Assembly: GCA_949751835.1 (NCBI GenBank)
Contig: CATKHK010000036.1
Location: 1 to 64,000, forward strand
From: Blepharisma japonicum
Taxonomy: Eukaryota > Ciliophora > Heterotrichea > Heterotrichida > Blepharismidae
Length of the DNA: 64,000 nucleotides
Direction: 5' to 3'
In this document: in pieces, positions 23,520 through 35,526 of the stretch
How the letters are laid out: each line of letters starts with the position of its first letter
Numbering within the stretch: the stretch's first letter is position 1
Translations under genes and position numbers: made by a program
Notes under the pieces: model-generated
Seen by the model: only the letters and a program-made list of their open reading frames with translations
What the model was told of the DNA's origin: nothing
The model's database searches: none

Positions 23520-24240
23520 TTTTTACTTTTGGCATCTAATGATAATAAACCCTCTTTCAGGGTTAGGAGAAAGTTTAAATGCTTAATTGATACTCCTACT
23601 AAATATATTGAATTATTAAAGCACACTATTAGAAGCCATTATTAGGTTTACCTCATGAAAGAATCTGACAATAATTAGATATTAACCTTTAGATTCTCAA
23701 ACACCCTTTAAATTCAAAAAAATTGTTCGAAGTTAAATTTCTTTTAAAAAATTAAAACATATTTTTTCTCAAGCATTGGGCAAATTCCTATCAATAGTCA
23801 ATCAACTGAACTAGTAAAGGTATCTTCAAAAATGTAACGTTTTGGTATATAAATCAACTGAAGCTACTTTGTGATTTATTGCTTCAGCATAGTAATCTCT
23901 TGAAATAAAATCTTCACCATAAATTGCTTTAAATAGGCCTTGCTAAACTTTAAAAATGTCTTAATTATCGATTTAATAGGTTCAATTAAATTCAGTCTTG
24001 CTGTTTGCAGATCTTGACTCTATCCTTAGCTTCAGACGGTAGAAGTGAAAATGTAAAAGAAATTTCATCTTTAGGCAGATTAGGCACAATCTATTCTTAT
24101 TGCAAATTTTAAATATTGATTTGATTATTTTCTGAAGAATAAGACATGAATTTAAGCAAATTAAGCCTTTCAATCTTTATGATTATTGCTCGTAACTTAG
24201 ACCTGAAAAAGTTCAATCTTCTGTGCTTGTCAGAGCTTAA
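23520..24240 (-). pseudogene. Relic of the middle of a zinc-kelch gene
   Basis: Scattered matches to the linker and first kelch blade of the gene at 19591 occur, such as CACCATAAATTGCTT near 23918 and the TTTAGGCAGATTAGGCAC string near 24070. There are many stops on the minus strand. It is a second, older decayed copy. The remaining spacer up to 24554 shows nothing further. Confidence 0.55.
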
Positions 24241-24554
24241 AATTTTAAAAAACTAGAAGATCGAAGAACGGCGCAGTTACAAAAGTCAGAGGTTTCTCAG
24301 ATACATCCCTTAGAAAGCTATCTCAATCTTCCATTTATTAACTAAATTTACTTATCGTATCCACTTTGCTCAAAATGTTACTCATACGAATTAATAGAAA
24401 AATGGTAATTCATATTAAAAGCTCTCTAAACAATTCATTCATTATCTTTAAAAACTTTCAATTTAATGCAATATAATTCAATATTAAATTTGCTTATTGA
24501 AATACCCATTTTGCTTCTAAAAAATGCATTTATGAATAAATTAATTCTCTATTA

Positions 24555-27500
24555 ATGGAAAAGAAGAAAAAGAGTCATAGCAGAGAAGACAATTCAAATC
24601 GTATTATTGACTATTATCAAAATCCATATGCTCCACAAGGCCTCCCAAAAGTCTCAAAACACCAGCGAATTCGCTCTCTTTCTAAAAAGCGTCTGTTAAG
24701 ACCTCTCAATGATCAATTATCTCAAGAAAAACTCATTTCCAATTTAAATCACCCTTCATTTATTGACAAAAGCAAGCTTGAGCTTTTTAAGTATAGAAAA
24801 GATAGCGAAAAATCTGCAATTGAAGCCATTCTGGAGCCTCTCAACATAACTGAAGCTTCAAACTCTGTCCATTTACCAGAAATTACGTTTAAATTATCAC
24901 AAAGAGGAAATCGTAACCAAATTTCGCTTTCCCAAGATAAAAAACGTATTCATCAGAGGACAAGAAGTAAAATTTCGACAGCGACAAGCTGGTATCCAAG
25001 CTCTCCAAGAGATATTTCTCCTATAATTATTGCAAATCAGCGAATGCAAACATCAAATAATATTGAAGAAAAACTTGAAGCGTCTCCTCAATCTATTTCT
25101 CGCCCCAGTACCTCAGCGATTTTAATTAAAAGGCCAGAATTTAAGAGAGATAATGAAAATTTTAAGTCAAACCCTGATTTGGCTGGAGATTTCGAAAAAT
25201 ATAAAAATTCAAGCCCAAAATTTGGTGAAAATCTAAAAAAGTCAGAAACAAAAATCCAGACGCCAAGTCGAAAAGTAAAAAAGCTAAAAATAAACCAAAT
25301 TAATCCACAAAGAGAAAATAATTTGAACACAATTTTGCTTAATAGAGGGTCATATAACTTTAACTTAATGATACAAGAATACACAAGAAGGCAAGGCTAT
25401 GAGGAAAATTCAAAGTTTTTTGTATTAACGGGACAGCATGATTTTATCAGGAGAGCTCTAAATATCCGAGGATGAATAGAAAATCGGCATGCCACGTCAA
25501 GAGCTTTTCATTTAAAATGGTGCTATAATGACTCTGACCAAGACTATAAAGACCTGAGACTTGGGCAACTTTATAATCATTTTTTAAACAATAGAGAATT
25601 AACTACAAAAAGTGGCTTATTAAGAAGCTTGAGGAACCTTATTGAGTATGGGGTATATATTGATGATTTTTTCCCTAGATGCTACGATATGGGAGATAAT
25701 ACACAAATAAATGAATTTAAAAATGATTATCAAAGGACTGCAATCTTTTCTTTGCTTAATAAGCAGATTTCTGGGCAATTTATTAAGCAAGATTGCTTAG
25801 ATTTAGCTATTAAATATTCAGAAGTCTTAATACAAGAAGCTGAAAATAAGTGTGAAAAAAATACAAAAATAATGAAATTTGAGCTAAGGCCTGATGATTT
25901 AAATAGAATTTTGACGGAGGCGACTAATAAAGAAAAAATATTTTTGCCTTGCAGTAAGGAAATATTAGAAAAGTGTGAAGGGATAATAGCAAAAATACAA
26001 AAAATTTTCCGACAGAGTTTCATAGATGGAAGCCATAATATTTGGATAGTAAAACCTGGGCAAAACTCAAAAGGCTCTGGCATACGATGTATGACTGACC
26101 TTCAAGATATTATTGAATGTGGAATGGGCATGCAATCAAGAATTGTCCAAAAATACATAGAAAATCCATTATTAGTCCCAACTTCTGCAGGCTTATGCAA
26201 ATTTGATATGAGGCAGTGAGTTTTAGTTACAAATTTTGACCCATTAACAGTGTATTTTTACAATAGCTGCTACCTTCGTCTTTGCCAGCAACCTTTTTCT
26301 TTAAATTCATTAGACCCTTTTATACATCTCGCCAATTATTCTATCCAAAAGGATATAGCAAAATCTGCCCAAGACACAGTGTGGGAATTATCAAAGCTTA
26401 TTTCATTATTAGACTCAAAAGGAATTTCTTGAGAAAAAATAATTTTGCCACAAATTCACAATATTATTATAAGGACCTTAAAATCAGTGTCAGATGTAAT
26501 AGTAAGCAGACCAGAGTGCTTTGAATTGTATGGATTTGATATAATGATTGACGAAAACTTCAAACCATGGCTGCTAGAAGTAAATTTAAGCCCAGCTTGT
26601 TCGGAAAGAACTAATTGGCTTAGTGAAATGCTGGATTTTATGGGGGATGGATTATTGAGGATTTTGCTGGATAATGAGCAGAAAGAATGTCTGTATGATG
26701 AAAATGAAGCCCTTAGAGGGGAATTGAAAGGAAATACCCAAGAATGAATTTTCTTGTATAAAGCTCTAGTAAGCAGCTATGAGCAGGAAACACTGTCAAT
26801 GCGAGGAGATTTAGAAGTTTGTGGGGAGAAATTTAATGTGAATAAAGAAAAGCAAAAAGAAAAGAAATTTCTTATGCAAAGAGCTGCTTTGATAATTCAA
26901 AAAAAAGCCAAGCAATTTTTAGTTAAAGTAAGAGAAGAAAGAAAAAGACTTTTTAATAATGTCTTAGCTATACAAACCTTCATCAGAAGAAAACTTGCAC
27001 ATGATGAAACATACTATAAAAAACAAGTTGCAAGTGCTATAAAAATACAATCACTATTAAGAATTTTACCTGCGAAAAAAGAATTAAATAAACTGAAGCT
27101 TATAAAAGCTATTAAGAAAGTTCAAGCCTCAATGAGAGGGTGCAAATCAAGACGGCAATATAAAAAACTATTAGAAAATAAAGCATGCTTGAAAATCCAA
27201 ACCCTACTAAGAAATAAATTTTCAAGAGATACCATAAAGCATAAAAAATTCTTTAAATCAAGTATAATAAAAATACAGAGATTTTGAAAAAATAAATATC
27301 AGTTGAGAATGAAAAATGTGAAAAATATCCAAAGACTATGACGCGGCTACAAAGGAAGGCTGAAGTGGATAAATGAATATAATTTTCAAAAAAGGATCAA
27401 AATGATCCAGGCTTGAATTAGATCTTGTGTGGCTCAAAAAGATGTCTCAAACTTAAAAATGATAAAATCAAAGACATTTATTAATCATTTTATCAGCTTT

Positions 27501-28241
27501 AACTTGACCTTAAGAAGCATGGCATTTTATAAGCAAAATAATGCTGCAGTTATTATACAAAAACACATTCGCAGAATCTTAGCTATAAAAACCTTGAATA
27601 ATCTAAAGAATGAGAAGAAAAGTATGATTGATGCCATAAAAAATATACAAAAACATATGCGAGGCTTAAAATCTCGTATGAAATTTGAAAATTTAAAAAA
27701 AATAAAATTTTCAATTATCATTCAAAAATTTTACAGAGGATATAGAGCAAGAAAGTATTATAAAATTATGGTCCTGGTCAGAAAATCAGCAATTATAATC
27801 CAAAGATATTTCAAGGGCTATAAAGCTCGCAAAAAATACTTAAGTATTAAAAAAATCCAAGCAGAGGAAAAAGAGAAAAAAGAAAAAGTTCTTAGGCTTA
27901 AAAAAGAGCAAGAACTTAAAGCCCAAAGGGCAGCAGAAAGGCTATATAATAATCTTAGGGCAGTCGAGCTTCAAGCGCCAATTTTGAATAGGCTTGATAT
28001 TGAAAAAAGTTTAGGAAAGAATATGAAATTTGAGAATCGAAAAGGAAATAACGAAAAAACTCAAGAAGAACCTATCCTTGGAAGAACTTTAGGATTCAAA
28101 AAAATTCCCAATGAGGAAACCCCTATTAAAGATAACAAGCTTTATATGCTTCAAGATATAAGTGTGCAGAAAATAAAATCAAAATCAAGAAAGAAGCAGA
28201 GAAAAAATTCACCATATGAGGTGATATATACAAAATGGTAA
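24555..28241 (+). CDS. TTLL3/8/10-type tubulin glycylase-like ligase with IQ repeats
   Basis: 1228 residues with many UGA-Trp codons. The TTL (ATP-grasp) core spans about residues 370-720: [16 protein letters not shown] near 495, [19 protein letters not shown] near 550 (Trp is UGA), [20 protein letters not shown], and [20 protein letters not shown] with EVNLSPA near 675. The KFD(I/M)RQW-VLVT phrase and the QPFSL block fit the glycylase branch, which adds glycine to axonemal tubulin. The C-terminal 450 residues hold about twelve IQ motifs ([32 protein letters not shown]), likely calmodulin-binding. The N-terminal 300 residues are Ser/Lys-rich and disordered. In a ciliate this predicts a ciliary or cortical tubulin-modifying enzyme, perhaps Ca2+/calmodulin-tuned. 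Confidence 0.9.
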
Positions 28242-28280
28242 ATGTAAATTTATTTGAATTTATTTTACAAATTTCTTTAA

Positions 28281-29093
28281 TTATATTTTCAGTTTAATCT
28301 TTAGCCTCTGTGATGTCTTAGAATTTAGATCAAACATATAAATAAAATCCTTGGCTGGCTTATAGTATATTGAGGACCCAAAGCAGACAATTTCTTTTGA
28401 ATATTTGTAAGTGTCTATTTGTATTTTGCATAAAAACTCTCAACTGAAAGGATTTTTTGCTTTGCTCTCATATATAATAGCCTTATTTTCCACGAAATAA
28501 GCTTTTTCATCAATGTGGAATAAATGCTTGCTTTCCCCTAGAGTAATAATAATAGAGTGCGAATTCGTAGCGATATCATATAAATATAAGCATCCATTAA
28601 TATCAGAGTACAATATACATTCACAAAAATCAATGCAAGAAAAAATTGAGTTTCTGTGTAAAGGCTCTGTGTTATCTTCTCATCGATTTTTATATAAATC
28701 AAATTTTCGAAAATTTGGATATGATAAATAACTAAATCCACAAAACACATATACTGAGTCCTTATAAGCTACAGATTTTGAGCCTGCACAAGGTATTCCT
28801 GGAGGCAATATTTTAATAGCTTTATTTGAAGTAATTATAAAAGTAAAGCCGGATAGCACTGCTCCACTATTTCCATAGCAAAATATGCCATCATTAGGGA
28901 GATTACAATGAGAGACACTATATGTCAAGTATTCAGGGATGTCAAGATATTCTTCATTTTCTGTTAAATCTAACAGATTTGTGCTTACCAAGATTTTTGA
29001 GTAATCTCTAAATGAAAACAAATATTTTGATGTTATTGAAGGTAGGCAAGGCTTTTCTTTTGCTAATAAAACCATATTATCATCCCTCAGCAT
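28281..29093 (-). CDS. Kelch-like protein lacking the zinc motif
   Basis: 270 residues from the ATG at 29093, UAA stop, with UGA-Trp at 28680. It resembles the kelch half of the gene at 19591 (DGIFCYGN, FTFIITSNKAIKILPPGIPC, SVYVFCGFSYL). The Cys/His motif and most of the linker are absent. The frame is open about 20 codons upstream of the ATG but no earlier ATG exists. It could be a truncated copy that is still translated, or it may have lost its 5' end. It converges with the TTLL gene, whose stop is 39 bases away. Confidence 0.6.
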
Positions 29094-29476
29094 AGATAAG
29101 ATTTCTTTAATATGGCTTTTAAGAATATAAAAGGAATGATATTAATAGCTTATAAAATCTATACCAAATGCTTTATATCAGGAAATTTGAATAATTTTTT
29201 TGCTCTTAAGATCTGCATAATAGATATATGCCAAATTCTATTTAAAAACCATTAATAGAAATAGACTTTGAATTAATTTTTTGATTATTTAATTTTCTTT
29301 AAATATCTTAAGTTCTTTATTAAAGAAGCAAATTCCTATATATAAGAAGCAACTTTGACTTAACTTTTCTTATTTTTTAATTATTTACACGATTCAAAAA
29401 CAATGTTCTAATTAAATCATTAAATTCTCTATGCAAATACCCCACCTTTATTTAAATTTCATTTATTGTAATAAAA
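29094..29476. other. AT-rich divergent spacer
   Basis: No gene is seen. It lies between the divergent kelch and HMG-box genes and probably holds both promoters. The final bases before ATG 29477 are A/T-rich, as elsewhere in this window. Confidence 0.5.
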
Positions 29477-30385
29477 ATGTTGTCGTGTTGTTTTCCCTAT
29501 TGCTACAAGAAGCCAACTGTCATCTGCTATTGTAAAGAAGACGGAATCCTAGTGTGCAAAAGCCACTTATACGAGCACATAGTCTCAGAATCCTCAAACG
29601 CACACAAAAATGAGCCGCTGTGGTTTAAGCTCACCGATGAGAATAAAGCTTCCTTAATTGCAGAAATAAATGCTCGCATCAAAGAACTAATAGAGCACAA
29701 GGCAAAACTAATTAAAACTTTCCGCCAAGAAATAGAAGAAATTGTGAAAAAACTGAGCAAAAATATTGAGCATGTTGAAAATGGGATTAATAATTATGTA
29801 AAATGCATAGGGCAGATATGAAAAATTATTGAAGTCCCTAGAAAAAATGATACCATTATAGAAAAAGCTTTAATTTTTCCAGCCGATAAAGGAATTTCTG
29901 TGCTAGAATATGATATTTTAAACAATAGTCCAGAATTAAAGCAACTTTTAAGACCTATTGAACTACCATCTGCTAGTAAGCAAATTTTGGATTATTTAAA
30001 AAAAATCGATTCCCCTATAGGTTACTCAGAGCCAAATTTGGATTATTTAAGAAAAACCGATTATCCTCCAGTAAGTTACACAGAGCCCAAAAAAGCCCTC
30101 AAAATTCGTAAAAAGAGACCAAAATCAGCTTTTCATTTATATTTCGCAGATTGAAAAAGAGAGCAAGGAAGAAATTGCGGTCAAGGTGTCTTTAAAGAAG
30201 TTGCTGAGGATTGGAAGAAATTGACAGACATTGAAAAAATGCCTTATATTTTACAGTCGAAAGAATTATGGCAGAAATATTACAAAGAACAGTATGCAAT
30301 AGCCGGAGTGGCCAGTGATGAAGTTGAAAATGATGAAAACTATGAAGACGTTATACTAAATGAGACATTAAACAATCATAAATAG
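29477..30385 (+). CDS. Zinc-motif, coiled-coil, HMG-box protein
   Basis: 302 residues ending in UAG. The N-terminal motif is C4, C9, C17, C19, C27, H30 and H34, with the same spacing as the kelch gene at 9008. A Glu/Lys-rich helix spans about 50-110. Two similar short repeats (LDYL-K-DxPxxYxEP) lie near 175-205. An HMG box follows at about 213-272: KKRPKSAFHLYFADW, then GVFKEVAEDWKKLTDIEKMPYI and ELWQKYYKEQ. UGA gives Trp inside the linker helix and at residue 226 of the box. HMG boxes bend DNA, so a nuclear or chromatin role is inferred. The pairing with this zinc module is unusual. A short acidic tail ends the protein. Confidence 0.88.
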
Positions 30386-30815
30386 TTGGTAATTAAATTT
30401 TATTTTTATTAATAGCGCATATTTTAATTGTCTGAAAACACTTTTAATCTAATAATGCTAATTTCTCACGATTCCAATCAGATTCAAATCAGCTGTGATA
30501 GAGCTAGAAAACCAAAATAAGAATATCAAGCCAATATATTGTTTTGCACAAGGTTTTAAAATAATAAAAAATTATTAAATTCTTTTAGATATTGATCTAA
30601 TAATAAAAATATTCCAATTATCAATCAATGATTATCTTTCTTTGTCCATACCTAAATTGAATTAATAAAAAACCTTAAAAATTTGCTGTAGAAAATATAA
30701 AAAAGGATTATTAATTTAATTTTTGTTTAATTCAACGAATCATTGGAAAACGCCTAAAAAATTGTCAAAGTTTGGTTTTTTAAAGTATTATTCTTTTAAT
30801 AACAAATATCAGAAA
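30386..30815. other. AT-rich spacer
   Basis: No gene is seen. The frame of the next gene is open from 30723 but has no ATG before 30816. Confidence 0.5.
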
Positions 30816-32969
30816 ATGGAATCCGGTAAGGTTGAAGCTGGCTTTGCAATAGACTGGAAGCAAAAAACTGAATCTGCTCTTACAGGGTTAACAACTTACT
30901 CAGAGATGTCAAGGCAACGAGACTTTGAGGATTCATATTCAAATTCCTCAAAAATTTCGAAATGCATAAGAAAAATAATGAATTCTTACTTATGGATCAG
31001 CCTCAATGGTATCGCTTTAGTCTGATCCCTTATAAGTGATGAAATTCGTAGGGCTGCTGTTGATAAAGAATATGATGATACTTTCTTTGTAATTGCAATC
31101 GTTATATTGGGAATGTTTACCTTAGAATTGCTTGGAAACTGAATTGCAGAAAAGCATTACAGGTATTCTTATTGGTGTTTTATTGATTTAATTGGAATAA
31201 TTTCTCTAATCCCTGATATTGGGTACATATGGGATGAATTGATCGGCTCACATTGTCCTGATGAATCCAGAGGGGGAGCAGAAACAAGCTACCAAAGCTT
31301 ATCGTTAAAATTCGTAAGAATCTGCAGACTTTTCAGAATATTGAAAATTTATAAGCTAATAATGCTCACTATTACCAAGAAAAAAAATAAAGACGAATTC
31401 ACCTATGCTGAGCACAGCTCGAAGCTTGGAGTTATCCTAGCTGATGCCATGAATAAACAAATAATCACTTTAATTGTATTTTTACTTGGAATTTTACCCT
31501 TTTTTGAGTATGATTATTATGAAGACACATCAGGCAGCTGAAACTATGCCTTGGTGTTACTCAATAATTTTGTGAAGCAAGCAGATTTTGAATATATGTT
31601 CAATAAATATATAAATTTCCATTATTCTAACTATTTTTCAGTGATTTATATAAATTTTCATTATGAAGATGAAGATGTCAATATAACTAAAGTCTGAGAA
31701 AAAAGTGATATGACAAGCGACTTAAGAGCGGCTGAAATGCTGTGTGTTTACTATAGAAACAGCACTGCAATTCTAGATATGAGGTATCATACCCAATTGG
31801 AGGCTTATTTAAGCATGATAAAAACGCTTACAATGTGCTTTATTATGATAATTAGCGTCATGTATTTAAATAGAGACGTCAGGGATTTTGTTATTACCCC
31901 AGTCGAAAAAACGATTTTTTGGATAAAATCAATTTCTAATAGTCCTAAAAGTCTGAGAAAGGCAGAATCAATTCCAAAGCCTGAGTATGATGATGAAGTC
32001 TTAAATAAATGCTGCGTCAAAGTAAAAATCACCCCGAACTACGAAACTGAGGTATTAGAAAATACCTTAATTAAAATGGGCAAATTAAGTTCATTATGCT
32101 TTGGGAAAGACGAAGCCCATGTTATTACGGCAGGGATTGATGAAAAATGGCACTTAAGTCCTCAAACTAGAGGGGAAAAGTTTTATGCAGTATTTGGTGT
32201 AATAAATTTGGAAAACTTATTTGACTTTCAGCCTGATATATTTTTATTTTTAAATAAAATTGCTTATATTGTTCATCACGTCGCTGATCAATATATGTGC
32301 AATTCTATTTTACATTTAGGATGGAATTTTGTGCTCATTTGGAAAATTGATGACAAAAATGTAAATGAAAAAAATGGGAAAATTGAATTTATGCCTTCTT
32401 CTACAAAAACAAAGTACTTAGCTGACTTGGCCCTTATAAGCTTATTAAAAATTTCTGCAAAAATTGTGACTGATAAAGGAATCCAAAAATATTGTCTGGA
32501 AAATAGAATTTTTGAAGAAAAATGTAAATATAATAGTAATTTAGGCTATGCATTAAATGTGGGCTGTGGAATTGAAGGCTGCATGGGAAGCGATTATAAA
32601 ATTGATGCTGGATATTTTTCTTCTGATTTAAATTCATGTATAGAACTAAGCTTGCTATCCAGGAAAAATGGTAGTAAAATATTTGTAAGCGATTCTATAT
32701 ATGAAATGCTCAGTTCAGAAGGAAAAGGATTAATGAAAATTGCAGACACTGTTGAAAAAGATGATCCAGATTATATGAAAATATATGAAGCAGAATTAAA
32801 GTTTTCAATCCCTCCTTTGAAAATGAAAAAAAGAAAATTTGTTAAAAGTTATAAAGAAAAGAAAAAAGCCCTGAAAAGAAAATTTGAAAATATAGAAATA
32901 TCGGGGAAATTTCTATATGATATGAATAAATGCATAAGGGCTGTGAGAACAGGATCAGGATCTCTCTAA
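30816..32969 (+). CDS. Channel-like membrane protein with a probably inactive cyclase domain
   Basis: 717 residues, UAA stop, several UGA-Trp codons. Hydrophobic segments lie near 57-72, 90-109, 118-140, 214-228 and 332-351. An S4-like segment near 166-185 has Arg/Lys every third or fourth residue (FVRICRLFRILKIYKL). The C-terminal part (about 455-690) resembles the class III nucleotidyl cyclase domain fused to channel-like modules in ciliates and apicomplexans (GYALNVGCGIEGCMGS, KIDAGYFSSDLNS). Key catalytic positions look lost. The first metal-binding Asp is absent (VFGVINLENL), the second GD is GW (LGWNFVLIW), and the Arg of the NxxxR motif is Glu (NSCIE). It is therefore probably a voltage-responsive protein with a regulatory pseudo-cyclase. 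Confidence 0.78.
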
Positions 32970-33340
32970 AATTTCTTACACTAATAAATAAGAAATAGCT
33001 TGAATTATAATTAACAAGATTTTTCAATAAAATTTATAAAGTATTAAAAAATAAGAAATTTCATTATATGCCATAATTCAATGACAGTTTTCAATTATAA
33101 TTTTTAATATTTTCAAAATGTTTCCTCTGAAATCATTATTTCCAATACTTCTATTTCCCCACAAAGATCTTAAAATAATCCTCTCTATTTGCATAATTCC
33201 CTTTTATTGCAGCTGCCTTTCCATGCTCTTTTATTCCACCCCACATTTTTCTCAATCTCTTTTTAGAATTCAAAATTTTCTATGTTTAATTTTTTTTCCA
33301 GCTTTACTGAACTAAATTTATATCTTGCTAATAATTATAA
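32970..33340. other. AT-rich spacer
   Basis: Contains a 65-codon + strand frame (33118-33315) with a hydrophobic, Phe/Leu/Ser-rich composition typical of AT-rich spacer DNA and no recognisable domain. Not called as a gene. Confidence 0.45.
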
Positions 33341-35410
33341 ATGGACGTTCCAAAGCTACTCGAACGCATCAACGATTTTCAGCAAAATACAACTGACCTA
33401 CATGAGATTCAAAACTTCGCAGAAAATATCCAGGCTTTAATTAGAGAGTCCACAACTGGAATGAAGAATGTAACTTGTGATAATGCCTTGGTAAACCGCA
33501 TTAACAATTTACTACCAAAATCCACACATAAGCAAGAAGTGAAGCTCTTTAACCTCCTAGCAAAATATGCGAACTTGACCAAGATTTATATTAAAATCCC
33601 GACTACTTTAATTAGATTAGAGAACACTCTTTATCTAATACAGAATAAAGATGACGATAACTCGGTCATTTCAAAACAATGCACAGAAACTGAGTTCTTC
33701 AACCTTCCAAACGCAGCTAACGATAAAGGTTCACCTGTTTTCGTGTACAAAAGCCCAGCAAAAGGAGTCATTGCCTTTTTTAATTACGAAAATGCCTCAA
33801 GAATTTGGAGCACATTAGAAGTCCACGCCATGATGCAGCAATTCATACAAAGCAAGTCAGACCCTGCTACCATTACTAGAATCCTCTGAAGAAGCGGTAT
33901 GAAAAACAAATATTTCATTATCACAAACAAAAAAAATGCAGCTAGAAGGCTCAGTAAGTGTTCAAGCCAAGGCTCAAATTTAAATTTCACTTACAAACGA
34001 GCAAAATCTACAGTTTCTGATGCAAAAATTGGCCAGTCAGATTTTAGATATTCCCAATTAATGCTTGCAACCAGCCAGTCTATTAATAATCCTTACAAAG
34101 TTGGCAACAAATCGCCTCTTCCTAATAAAGTTAACTCAGAATATGATATTCCCGAGATTCATAAAGAAGAAGAAAAAATTGCCTTAAGAAAATCGTCGAC
34201 AATTTTATTTAAAGGTTACGATTTAGAACCAAGAACTCCTAAAGCAAATAAAGATACTTCAACAAATACAGATGGGCAGAAAGAATATTTAGTCCTTACT
34301 AAAGATATAGATAGCTGCTATGCAAGTGAAGGTGGTCCTAAAATATCAGATTTGGAAAATATGGTAGAGCAGATCGTCGATTTTTTGAATTTGCATGTAT
34401 TTAAAAAACATGGGCTAAAAGGGGTGGTGTTGGATTTTGTTAAAGATAAAAATAATGTGTGGTATTTACTAGAATGCAAAGAATTTAATGTTGATTTTAT
34501 GATTCCTATAGAAATCGAAAGAAGAAAAAAATCAAAAACAAGATTTGAGGATAACCCTATACCAAGGAGAAATTTGCAAAGAGCTGAAACTCTTATAGAC
34601 AATATAGACCAAAGACTCCCAGAAATAAACACAAATCAAGATTTCATAGACGAAAATGAAGAAGAATTATTAGCTTTAGCTTGCCCATTTAAAATCAGAT
34701 CTAAGCCTAAAAAAACTGATCACGGGCCAGTAAGTGAAGAAGATTTTTTACAAAGACTTAATAAAGTCAGCGAAAAAATTGACAAAATCAGCTGCACACA
34801 TGCCCCACCAGCCAAATTAGTCTCTTTAGATAAAGACGAGCTAGTTCAAGAATATTTAAACAGCCACAACCATTTTAATTCTCATACAGGTGAAACCAGA
34901 AGCCCTACACACAGCTACACTTTGCCAGGCTGCTGTTCTTTTGGTGAGGATTTTAAAGAAGATAAAGATTACACTAAAAGAATTGTCACAGAAGTAGCGA
35001 GCAGCTTAGATGACATGACTTTGAAAATAAAAATTGCTAAGCTTAGAAAAGTCAATATACTTTCAAAATATGGAGGAGAGCCATTTTGGGGTAAATTTAT
35101 ATTTTCACTTTACAACAAAATATTAGCTAATGAAATGCTTAACAAGTTCTTCAAAAATTCAAAGTTACAGAGTTTTAGTTATATTGTGACTGGCTATTTC
35201 AAATTATTTAACGGAAATTTAAACTTAGAGCTGAGAAAAAGAATAAAGGCTGCTCATTATTTTAGAGGAATTAATGAAAAGGAATTCGATTGCTACGTTG
35301 ACTTATTCAATCATACTTTGATTGAATTTAACATAGAAGAAGAGGATAGGATTGGAGTTGTTTCTGAGCTGAGGTCCATGAGGAATATTATATGTAGAGA
35401 ACTTATGTAG
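33341..35410 (+). CDS. Large protein with C-terminal truncated-hemoglobin-like domain, paralogue 1
   Basis: 689 residues, with one UGA-Trp at 33887-33889. The N-terminal 550 residues have conserved blocks shared with the two minus-strand paralogues (MDVPKLLERIN; ATITRILW; KYFIITNKK; EQIVDFLN then GVVLDFVKDKNNVWYLLEC; CPFKIRSKPKK) but no known domain. Residues about 576-689 follow the truncated hemoglobin pattern: KYGGEPFWGKF, SLYNKIL with a Tyr at about 591 (B10-like), LNKFF, a Gly-containing stretch, LRKRIKAAHYFRGI with a His at about 639 (proximal F8-like), then EFDCYVDLFNHTL. If it binds heme it could sense O2 or NO. This is inferred from pattern alone. Confidence 0.72.
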
Positions 35411-35526
35411 AGAGTTAGAAATTAATAATTTAATGAATTATCGTTAAACTATTTTTATATTATAGATTTTTAATAAAAACATTAATTTTATAAATATTTA
35501 TTTTATAAAGAAAATCAAAATACATT

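Noticed and set aside
33118-33315. 65-codon + strand frame between the cyclase-like and globin-like genes
   Set aside because: Composition is hydrophobic AT-driven (Phe, Leu, Ser), there is no motif, and it lies in an ordinary spacer.
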